Of a DNA stretch of 6,174 nucleotides, positions 1-5,886 are shown in pieces. The translations under genes were made by a program, and so were the position numbers. Source of the DNA: UBA5336 sp039815055 (GTDB taxonomy: Bacteria > Pseudomonadota > Alphaproteobacteria > Caulobacterales > Hyphomonadaceae); assembly GCA_039815055.1 (NCBI GenBank), contig JBCCAA010000096.1, forward strand, positions 1 to 6,174, written 5' to 3'. How positions within the stretch are numbered: the first letter of the stretch is position 1; the number at the start of each line of letters is the position of its first letter. Below the pieces are notes generated by a model. The model was given only the letters and a program-made list of their open reading frames with translations. It searched no databases and was not told the DNA's origin.

Positions 1-120
1 ATCGCAGACGGCACGGGTGAAAGCGCCAATGTCATCATCGCCAACATCAAGGCCGACAACGGCGTGATCCACGTGATCGACAAGGTGCTGCTGCCCGGTC
101 AGCGCCCCGCCTGCCACTGA
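1..120 (+). CDS. Fasciclin (FAS1) domain protein, 3' end only
   Basis: Frame 1 is open from the left edge to a TGA at 118-120 and gives the last 39 residues of a protein, ending PGQRPACH. The stretch NGVIHVIDKVLLP (roughly residues 20-32 of the visible part) matches the conserved C-terminal H2 box of FAS1/fasciclin domains, where a buried strand ending in a V-I-D-K-V-L-L-P pattern closes the fold. FAS1 proteins in bacteria are usually secreted or lipid-anchored and are linked to adhesion, but the export signal of this one would lie outside the window. The domain sits at the very C-terminus, as in short single-domain bacterial FAS1 proteins. The start, full length and promoter cannot be seen. 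The family call rests on one motif, so it is good but not certain. Confidence 0.75.
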   Translation: MADGTGESANVIIANIKADNGVIHVIDKVLLPGQRPACH

Positions 121-142
121 TCCTACCCCTGACCACTGAAGC

Positions 143-171
143 CCCGCAGAATTTTTGAAAAAAAATGCGGG
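143..171 (+). other. AT-rich hairpin-like element after the fasciclin gene
   Basis: CCCGCA (143-148) is the exact reverse complement of TGCGGG (166-171). The bases between are almost entirely A and T, with a T5 run (152-156) that can pair with part of an A8 run (158-165). No T tract follows, so it is not a canonical intrinsic terminator. It could be a weak first terminator, an mRNA 3'-end stabiliser or chance. TTGAAA (155-160) inside it resembles a -35 box, but no convincing -10 lies at the right distance. Confidence 0.3.
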
Positions 172-210
172 CGCTCCGTGGGATAGACCGGTGAAACATC
201 AAAACAATCA

Positions 211-241
211 AAGAGCCCGCCCAAACACGCGGCGGGCTCTT
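211..241 (+). terminator. Probable transcription terminator of the fasciclin gene
   Basis: Bases 211-221 (AAGAGCCCGCC) and 231-241 (GGCGGGCTCTT) form a perfect 11-bp inverted repeat around a 9-nt loop (222-230). The stem has a GC-rich core flanked by A's on the left and CTCTT on the right, as in many intrinsic terminators. It lies 90 bp after the fasciclin stop and 53 bp before the next start, where a terminator is expected. The weakness is the short T tract: after CTCTT the sequence returns to GCATGACGG. The opposite strand has a more T-rich tail (CTTTGATTGTTTT), so the hairpin might also stop minus-strand transcription. Confidence 0.62.
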
Positions 242-294
242 GCATGACGGCGCGGCTTAGTCGATCTATAGAGCTGAATTGAACGGGAACGCCC

Positions 295-1356
295 ATGGCC
301 CTGCCTGCCGCCACACAGCTTAAATACTGGACCATTGCAACGCTGGTGTTCCTGGTGGTCCTTTGGACCTTGGGCGACGTGATCCTGCCTTTCGTGCTGG
401 GCATGGCCATCGCGTACTTCCTTGATCCCGTCGCAGACCGCCTCGAACGCATGGGGCTGTCGCGGGCGCTGTCTGTCACGGTCATCACTCTTTTTGTCAT
501 TGTGATCTTCATCATGATGGTGCTGCTTGTGGTGCCCACTCTGATCAACCAAGCGGCCAATCTGGTTGAGGTTGCCCCGCAACTCCTTGACCAACTGCGC
601 ACATTTCTCACCGATCGCTTCCCGGCTCTGTTTGACGAAAGCTCGACCATCCGCCAGTCACTGGCCACTCTGGGCGAAACGATCCAATCCAAAGGCGCGC
701 AGTTCATTGAGGCCGTGCTGGCCTCCGTGGGATCCCTGATCAACGTGGTTGTCCTGATCGTCATCGTGCCCGTCGTGGCCTTCTACCTGCTTTACGACTG
801 GGATCGCATGGTGGCCGAGGTCGACAAGCTCCTGCCTCGCGACCACGCGCCGACCATCCGGCACCTGGCCCATGACATCGACCGCACGCTGGCCAGCTTC
901 ATCCGCGGCATGGGCACCGTCTGCCTGATCCTCGGGACTTACTACGCCCTCGCACTGATGTTGGTGGGGTTGCAATTCGGCCTTGTCGTCGGCGCGATCG
1001 CGGGGCTTGTGACCTTCATACCGTATCTCGGCGCCATCATCGGCGGTGCGCTGGCTATTGGGCTGGCCCTCTTCCAGTTCTGGGGTGATTGGCTCTCGAT
1101 CGGTCTGGTCGTCGGCATCTTCGTTTTGGGACAGGTCATGGAGGGCAACGTCCTCACCCCCAAACTCGTGGGCAGTTCCGTGGGTCTCCACCCCGTCTGG
1201 CTTATCTTCGCGCTGTCCGTCTTCGGTGCACTTTTTGGTTTCGTGGGCATGCTGGTCGCTGTGCCCGTGGCCGCCGCCATCGGCGTCCTGGCCCGCTTCG
1301 CCACCCAGCAATACATGTCCAGCAAGCTTTATCGCGGCCTCTCGGAAGACGAATAA
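295..1356 (+). CDS. AI-2E/PerM family membrane transporter
   Basis: A 353-residue polytopic inner-membrane protein of the AI-2E transporter family (PerM/YdiK/TqsA-like), typical in length. Hydrophobic segments lie near residues 11-43 (probably two spans), 60-82, 145-167, 207-227, 228-257, 266-281 and 301-335. A soluble amphipathic region fills about 84-143 (the periplasmic insertion typical of the family). Family signatures are FIPYLG at 241-246 and the stretch at 279-305, from GQVMEGN through LTPKLVG to VGLHPVWLIFAL. Members have been linked to autoinducer-2 export, Na+/H+ antiport or other small-molecule flux; the substrate of this one cannot be read from sequence. The ATG at 295 is chosen because the first membrane span begins directly after it and a weak ribosome site (GGGAA, 285-289) precedes it. 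Its stop shares one base with the next gene's start, so it heads a co-transcribed unit. The family call is firm; the transported substance is unknown. Confidence 0.93.
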   Translation: MALPAATQLKYWTIATLVFLVVLWTLGDVILPFVLGMAIAYFLDPVADRLERMGLSRALSVTVITLFVIVIFIMMVLLVVPTLINQAANLVEVAPQLLDQLRTFLTDRFPALFDESSTIRQSLATLGETIQSKGAQFIEAVLASVGSLINVVVLIVIVPVVAFYLLYDWDRMVAEVDKLLPRDHAPTIRHLAHDIDRTLASFIRGMGTVCLILGTYYALALMLVGLQFGLVVGAIAGLVTFIPYLGAIIGGALAIGLALFQFWGDWLSIGLVVGIFVLGQVMEGNVLTPKLVGSSVGLHPVWLIFALSVFGALFGFVGMLVAVPVAAAIGVLARFATQQYMSSKLYRGLSEDE

Positions 1357-1358
1357 TG
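1344..1358 (+). promoter_or_regulatory. Ribosome binding site and TAATG coupling junction for hdaA
   Basis: GGAAGA (1344-1349) lies 6 nt before the ATG at 1356 and resembles a Shine-Dalgarno sequence. The permease stop TAA (1354-1356) shares its last A with that ATG, giving TAATG. This arrangement favours translational coupling: ribosomes ending on the permease can restart on hdaA. It also fixes the hdaA start, because the clamp-binding peptide begins three codons later. Confidence 0.7.
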
Positions 1359-2021
1359 GCCCAGCAGCTCAGCTTCGATCTTCCCGGCCGCACGGCGCTG
1401 GGACGCGATGATTTCTTCGTCTCGCCCGCCAACGCCAATGCCGTGGCCATGATCGAAGGCTGGCAGGACTGGCCCGGGCGCAAACTGATGCTTGTGGGAC
1501 CCCAAGGGTCGGGCAAAACCCATCTCACACATGTCTGGGCGAACCTCAGCGGGGCAACAATCATCCCCGCAAAAGACCTGTCAGAAGCCGACATCGCCCA
1601 ACTCGCCAGCGCCCATGTCGCGGTTGAGGACTGCCAAGACATCGCAGGTACAGCCAATGCAGAAAACGCGCTCTTTCATCTCCACAATCTCGCCCTGGCC
1701 GAAGGCCATACCGCGCTTTTCACAGCCGCGACCGCCCCTGCCGATTGGCCCCTCTCCCTGCCCGACCTGATGAGCCGCATGCAAGGCACGCCGTCCATCC
1801 ACATATCGCCCCCCGATGACGCCCTTCTCGGTGCGCTCTTGATGAAGCTTTTCAACGACCGACAGCTTTCGCCTACGCCTGCCACGCTCCCCTATTTGGT
1901 GGCCCGCATCGACCGCTCCTATCAGGCGGCGGCCGCTGCCGTCAGCGCGCTGGACACCGCCGCGCTCCAGTCGGGCCGGTCCATCACGCCGCGCCTCGCC
2001 GCTGAAGTGCTGGACATCTGA
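1356..2021 (+). CDS. hdaA: HdaA, DnaA-related regulator of replication initiation
   Basis: A 221-residue AAA+ protein resembling DnaA domain III but without the C-terminal DNA-binding helix-turn-helix, which is the Hda/HdaA pattern. The N-terminus MAQQLSFDLP carries a QLSFDL peptide typical of sliding-clamp (DnaN) binding. A Walker A loop, GPQGSGKT, lies at 48-55. The Walker B strand appears as VAVED at 88-92, a sensor-1-like strand at about 120-128, and a box VII segment DLMSRM (137-142) whose R141 is the likely arginine finger. A C-terminal LVARIDRSY (181-189) corresponds to the sensor-2 helix. In the known system, clamp-bound Hda stimulates hydrolysis of ATP on DnaA after replication starts, preventing re-initiation. 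A longer reading (from 1089) is only an upstream extension inside the permease gene; the clamp motif right after 1356 supports the shorter start. Odd point: Walker B reads ED where DnaA has DD. The gene is coupled to the permease and 59 bp ahead of ppk. Confidence 0.92.
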   Translation: MAQQLSFDLPGRTALGRDDFFVSPANANAVAMIEGWQDWPGRKLMLVGPQGSGKTHLTHVWANLSGATIIPAKDLSEADIAQLASAHVAVEDCQDIAGTANAENALFHLHNLALAEGHTALFTAATAPADWPLSLPDLMSRMQGTPSIHISPPDDALLGALLMKLFNDRQLSPTPATLPYLVARIDRSYQAAAAAVSALDTAALQSGRSITPRLAAEVLDI

Positions 2022-2053
2022 TACGTAAATCCCCATCTTAGTCACCTCGTTGT

Positions 2054-2059
2054 TACAAT
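2054..2059 (+). promoter_or_regulatory. Candidate -10 element before ppk
   Basis: TACAAT matches the TATAAT consensus at five of six bases and lies 21 bp before the ppk ATG, inside the 59-bp hdaA-ppk gap, which is locally AT-rich. No good -35 hexamer is found 16-18 bp upstream (2031-2036 reads CCCCAT), so this may be only a weak or activator-dependent promoter, or chance. No terminator is visible in the gap, so read-through from hdaA is also expected. Confidence 0.27.
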
Positions 2060-2080
2060 TTACTGAGCACTTACACCGTC

Positions 2081-4255
2081 ATGACGGATGCCGACTTTTT
2101 GAAATCTCCCATGCCCGCCCCGGTGGACATGCCCGATCTGGACCTCACCGGGCCCGATCGCTTCTACAATAGGGAACTCAGCTGGATCGGCTTCAACTGG
2201 CGCGTGCTGGAAGAAGCCAGCAACCCCCGCGTTCCCCTTCTGGAACGCCTGCGTTTCCTGTCGATCTCCGCCACCAACCTTGATGAATTCTACAACGTCC
2301 GTGTCGCGGGCCTGCGCGAACTGGCGCGCGAAGGCAACACCACGCCGGCCCATGACGGCCTGACGCCCGCCGAACAACTCAAACTGATCGACGAAGAAGC
2401 CCGCCGCCTGCTGCAACATCAGCAAGACACCTACGAAGCCCTGAAGGCGGAGATGGAGGATGAAAACATTGTCATCCTCACCCGCGCCGACCTGACCAAG
2501 GATGAAATCGCCTATCTCGAAGGCGCGTTCATGAACAAGGTGTTCCCGGTGCTCTCCCCCCTGGCGATCGACCCGGCGCACCCCTTCCCCTTCATCCCCA
2601 ATCTGGGCTTCACACTGGCTCTGCAGCTCAAGGCGCGCGACGGCAAACGCAGCTTGAAGGCGCTTCTGCCCATTCCGGGCCAAATCGATCGCTTCCTCAC
2701 GCTTCCCAGCAAAGACGGCACCCACCGCACCTTGCCGCTGGAAGAACTGCTGCTTCTGAACATCGAAAGCATCTTCCCCGGCTACGAGATGAAAAACCAC
2801 TGCGCCTTCCGCGTTTTGCGCGACAGCGATCTGGAAGTCGAAGAAGAGGCCGAAGACCTCGTACGCGAATTCGAAGTCGCGCTGAAACGCCGCCGCCGGG
2901 GCGAAGTGGTGCGCATGAAAATGACCGCCGGCGCGCCCGACAGTTTGCGCGATGTCATCATGGAAGAACTGGGCGTCGCCTCGGAAGAAATCGTGGAAGT
3001 GCAAGGCATTATCGGCCTGGCTGACCTCGGCGAACTGGTGCTCGACAGCCGCCCCGATCTCCTCTGGCCCTCCTTCACCCCGCGTGTGCCCGAACGCGTG
3101 CAAGACCACGACGGCGACATGTTCGCGGCGATCCGCCAAAAGGACGTGCTTCTGCACCACCCCTATGAAACCTTCTCAATGGTGATCCGTTTCCTGCAAC
3201 AGGCCGCGCGCGATCCAAACGTGGTGGCGATCAAACAAACGCTCTACCGCACCTCTGCCGACAGCCCCATCGTCGACGCGCTCTGTGAGGCCGCCGAGGA
3301 TGGCAAATCCGTCACGGCTCTGGTCGAACTCAAGGCCCGGTTCGATGAAGCCGCGAACATTCGCCAATCCCGCCACCTCGAACGCGCGGGCGCCCATGTG
3401 GTCTATGGCTTCATGGATTGGAAAACGCATGCCAAAATCTCCACCGTGGTCCGGCGCGAAGGTGACAACCTCGTCACCTACACGCATTATGGCACCGGCA
3501 ATTACCACCCTATAACTGCCAAGATTTACACCGACCTCAGCTTCTTCACCTGTGACCCCGCCCTTGGCCGCGATGCCACGCGCGTCTTCAACTATCTTTC
3601 GGGATACGCCCAACCGCAGAGCCTCGAAAACCTCGCCATCTCTCCCCACACGCTGAAATCCCGCCTGCTTGAGATGATCGAGGCAGAGATCGACCACGCC
3701 AAGGCAGGCAAGAAGGCCGAGATTTGGGCGAAGATGAACTCAATCATCGAGCCCGACATCATCGACGCGCTCTATGCCGCCAGCCAGGCAGGTGTTCAAA
3801 TCAGCCTCGTTGTGCGTGGCATCTGCGGGCTCAGACCCGGCATCAAGGGGTTTTCAGACAACATCCGCGTCAAATCCGTGATCGGTCGGTTCTTGGAACA
3901 TTCCCGCATTGTCTGTTACGGCAATGGCGGTGGGCTGCCCTCGAAAAAAGCTCGGGTCTTCATCAGTTCTGCGGACTGGATGGGCCGCAACCTCAACCGC
4001 CGGATCGAGACATTGGTGGAAATCCAGAATACCACGGTAAAGGCCCAGATCGTCAGCCAGATCATGGCCGCCAACATGGCCGACATCGCGCAAAGCTGGG
4101 TCATGTCGCCCGATGGCAGTTTTCAGCGCGCCGAGTGGGAAGACGGTACATTCGCCTTCAACTGCCACCGCTTCTTTATGGAAAACCCCTCCCTCTCCGG
4201 TCGCGGATCGGCGGGCGCATCCGACGTGCCAAAATTGACCCACACAGAAGATTGA
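2081..4255 (+). CDS. ppk: Polyphosphate kinase 1
   Basis: A 724-residue PPK1, slightly longer than the E. coli enzyme (688). It reversibly transfers the gamma-phosphate of ATP to a growing polyphosphate chain, usually in association with the membrane. The family's four domains can be followed: N-terminal (about 27-121, with FYNRELSW and TNLDEF, N66 matching the adenine-contacting Asn45 of E. coli), head (about 122-336), and two phospholipase D-like C domains (about 337-517 and 518-702). The phosphorylated histidine is H450 in the THAKI motif and the second active-site histidine is H607 in EHSRI. They are 157 residues apart, exactly as His435 and His592 in E. coli. R390 (KQTLYR) and R420 (LKARFDE) match the Mg/phosphate-site arginines 375 and 405 at the same offset of 15. 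THYGTGNY (about 468-475) is also typical. The enzyme therefore looks intact. The start at 2081 has no clear ribosome site; ATGs at 2111 and 2129 would also keep the whole domain. The antagonist ppx follows 50 bp downstream. Confidence 0.98.
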   Translation: MTDADFLKSPMPAPVDMPDLDLTGPDRFYNRELSWIGFNWRVLEEASNPRVPLLERLRFLSISATNLDEFYNVRVAGLRELAREGNTTPAHDGLTPAEQLKLIDEEARRLLQHQQDTYEALKAEMEDENIVILTRADLTKDEIAYLEGAFMNKVFPVLSPLAIDPAHPFPFIPNLGFTLALQLKARDGKRSLKALLPIPGQIDRFLTLPSKDGTHRTLPLEELLLLNIESIFPGYEMKNHCAFRVLRDSDLEVEEEAEDLVREFEVALKRRRRGEVVRMKMTAGAPDSLRDVIMEELGVASEEIVEVQGIIGLADLGELVLDSRPDLLWPSFTPRVPERVQDHDGDMFAAIRQKDVLLHHPYETFSMVIRFLQQAARDPNVVAIKQTLYRTSADSPIVDALCEAAEDGKSVTALVELKARFDEAANIRQSRHLERAGAHVVYGFMDWKTHAKISTVVRREGDNLVTYTHYGTGNYHPITAKIYTDLSFFTCDPALGRDATRVFNYLSGYAQPQSLENLAISPHTLKSRLLEMIEAEIDHAKAGKKAEIWAKMNSIIEPDIIDALYAASQAGVQISLVVRGICGLRPGIKGFSDNIRVKSVIGRFLEHSRIVCYGNGGGLPSKKARVFISSADWMGRNLNRRIETLVEIQNTTVKAQIVSQIMAANMADIAQSWVMSPDGSFQRAEWEDGTFAFNCHRFFMENPSLSGRGSAGASDVPKLTHTED

Positions 4256-4260
4256 CCCAC
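4234..4260 (+). repeat. 10-bp direct repeat across the ppk stop codon
   Basis: ATTGACCCAC occurs at 4234-4243 and again, identically, at 4251-4260, a period of 17 bp. The first copy codes for part of the Ppk C-terminus; the second contains the ppk stop (TGA, 4253-4255). Each copy includes TTGACC, one base off the -35 consensus TTGACA. It may be a chance duplication at the gene end or part of a control region for ppx. Confidence 0.5.
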
Positions 4261-4280
4261 GCGCGCCCATCGCCCATAAA
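4252..4280 (+). promoter_or_regulatory. Candidate internal promoter for ppx
   Basis: TTGACC (4252-4257, five of six to the -35 consensus) is followed after exactly 17 bp by CATAAA (4275-4280, four of six to the -10 consensus). Transcription would begin near 4287, giving a leader of about 20 nt before the ppx ATG. This is the best sigma-70-like pair noticed in the window, but short hexamer matches are common, so it stays a candidate. Confidence 0.35.
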
Positions 4281-4305
4281 TCAGGCGCATGAAAACGGGG
4301 GATGC

Positions 4306-5853
4306 ATGGACGGTTTAAACGATCCATCCGATGCGGATTGGGGGCCATTCGGTCGACCGCTCTTTGCGGAAGCCTCCTCCCGCAGACTAAGCCGTGTGGG
4401 GGTGATTGACATTGGTTCAAACTCCGTCCGCATGGTGGTGTTTGACGGCGCGGCCCGCTCGCCAGCCTATTTCTTCAATGAAAAAGTAATGTGCGAACTT
4501 GGCGCAGGCCTGGCCGTCACCGGGCGGCTCAATGCCCGAGGGCGCGACCGCGCGCTGGCGGCGATGAAACGCTTCCACCACCTCGCCGGAGGCATGGGCG
4601 CAGGCCCACTCACCGCAGTGGCAACAGCGGCGGTACGTGATGCAGAAGACGGCGCAGAATTTTGCGCGGACGTGGAACGCGAAACCGGTATACGCATCTG
4701 GGTTCTGCGCGGCGAACAGGAAGCGGCCTTTTCCGCTCAGGGCGTGCTGCTCGGCTGGCCCGGCTCCTACGGTCTGGTCTGCGATATGGGCGGGTCTTCC
4801 ATGGAACTCGCTGAAATCAACGGCGGCCGCGTGGGCCGCCGCATGACCTCCCCCCTTGGGCCACTGAAACTGCGCGATATCAAGGGCGGCAAGAAGGGCC
4901 GCAAGGCGCAAATCAAAGATCACGTCGCCGCCATGCGCGACCACCTAGGCGAGCAGCGCAACCGATTGTTCCTCGTCGGCGGGTCCTTTAGGGCACTCGC
5001 CAAAATCGATATGGAACGTCGCAACTATCCCCTTAAAGTCGGCCATGAATACCGGATGAGCGCGGCAAGCCTGCGCGAAACCATGCGTTACATCGCCGAA
5101 AGTGACCCCGACGCGCTGCGCTCTCGCGCTGGCGTGTCCTCGGCCCGCATGGCGCTTGTCCCTTACTGTGCCGAAGCGGTCAAAGAGGTGGTGAAAACGT
5201 TCAAACCCCGCGACATCGCCATATCCAGCTATGGCATCCGCGAAGGGCTGCTCTACCAACAAATGCCCCAGCGCCTGCGCGACCGCGATCCGCTCATTGA
5301 GGCCTGCAGCTTCGTGGAATCCCGCGATGCCCGCTTCCCCGGTGCGGGCAAGGCCGTCTACAAATTCATTGAACCGCTCTTTAAATCGGTGCCCGAGGAA
5401 CGCAAACGCATCATCAAAGCCGCCTGCCTGTTACACGATGTCAGCTGGCGCGCGCATCCCGATTACCGGGCCGAAGACTGTTTCGACAACGCCACCCGTG
5501 CCAATCTGGGCGGGCTCAAACACTCTGAGCGCGTCTATCTTGGCCTCGCCCTGCTGCACCGCTATTCCAACAGCCGTGACAATAGCCGGTTTTCGGAACT
5601 CAACGAACTGGTGACCGACAAAGACCAACACCAGGCGGAGGTCGTGGGCAAAGCCATGCGTTTTGCCGCCATGCTCTGGCCGTCACAAGAGCCGCGCCTG
5701 GGCACGCTGAAATGGTATCCCAAAAAAAAGAAGCTGGATCTTGTATTGTCCCGCGAGGCCGAAGAGACCTTCGGAGAAGTGGCCGAGTCCAGATTTCTAT
5801 CGCTGGCGCAAACCCTTGAAGCCGACACATCCGTTCGGATCGCACGGGACTGA
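4306..5853 (+). CDS. ppx: Exopolyphosphatase, Ppx/GppA family
   Basis: A 515-residue Ppx/GppA phosphatase with an actin-like ATPase fold, expected to release phosphate from polyphosphate chain ends and possibly to hydrolyse pppGpp. The first phosphate loop is GVIDIGSNSVRM (32-43, D35), the second DMGGSSMEL (160-168). GEQEA at 136-140 supplies E139, which aligns with the catalytic Glu121 of E. coli Ppx, and VGGSFRALAK (224-233) matches the later phosphate-site motif. A C-terminal helical HD-like domain follows, with H377-D378 in LLHDVSW. All key residues seem present. The ATG at 4306 is preferred because it is in frame, follows a GGGGG run (4297-4301), and keeps the WGPFGRPLF segment that I recall at the N-terminus of Rhodobacterales homologues. 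The open frame continues upstream to 3724 inside ppk, but that part is a shadow. It follows ppk by 50 bp, fitting synthesis and breakdown of polyphosphate under linked control. Ppx and GppA activities cannot be told apart from sequence alone. Confidence 0.93.
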   Translation: MDGLNDPSDADWGPFGRPLFAEASSRRLSRVGVIDIGSNSVRMVVFDGAARSPAYFFNEKVMCELGAGLAVTGRLNARGRDRALAAMKRFHHLAGGMGAGPLTAVATAAVRDAEDGAEFCADVERETGIRIWVLRGEQEAAFSAQGVLLGWPGSYGLVCDMGGSSMELAEINGGRVGRRMTSPLGPLKLRDIKGGKKGRKAQIKDHVAAMRDHLGEQRNRLFLVGGSFRALAKIDMERRNYPLKVGHEYRMSAASLRETMRYIAESDPDALRSRAGVSSARMALVPYCAEAVKEVVKTFKPRDIAISSYGIREGLLYQQMPQRLRDRDPLIEACSFVESRDARFPGAGKAVYKFIEPLFKSVPEERKRIIKAACLLHDVSWRAHPDYRAEDCFDNATRANLGGLKHSERVYLGLALLHRYSNSRDNSRFSELNELVTDKDQHQAEVVGKAMRFAAMLWPSQEPRLGTLKWYPKKKKLDLVLSREAEETFGEVAESRFLSLAQTLEADTSVRIARD

Positions 5854-5886
5854 CACACCGACCTCTTTCAAAGACGGCATCTAGGT

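Noticed and set aside
240..272. Promoter for the permease: TTGCAT (240-245) with TATAGA (267-272)
   Set aside because: Only four of six matches in each box, a 21-bp spacer, and the first box overlaps the terminator stem. A promoter is needed in this area, but I cannot place it.
123..764. A 213-codon minus-strand frame over the intergenic gap and permease 5' end
   Set aside because: It would read back through the terminator hairpin region, its composition is that of an antisense shadow (S, R, T, M rich), and no motif is recognisable.
1089..1355. Upstream extension of the hdaA frame inside the permease gene
   Set aside because: It is arginine-rich, unlike any DnaA-family N-terminus, and overlaps conserved permease sequence. 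The clamp-binding motif just after the ATG at 1356 and the ribosome site at 1344-1349 fix the shorter start.
2022..2080. CtrA (TTAA-N7-TTAA) or DnaA boxes in the hdaA-ppk gap
   Set aside because: Looked for because of the hdaA context; no TTAA half-sites and no sequence close to TTATCCACA are present.
2060..3160. A 366-codon minus-strand open frame antisense to ppk
   Set aside because: It mirrors the GC-rich third positions of ppk, its translation is low-complexity (rich in F, V, H, Q, G) and matches no family I know. ppk on the plus strand has every active-site residue, so this is a shadow.
3724..4305. Upstream extension of the ppx frame into ppk
   Set aside because: The translation is rich in R, H, P and Q with no Ppx features, and it overlaps the conserved C2 domain of ppk. 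The Ppx motifs begin after 4306.
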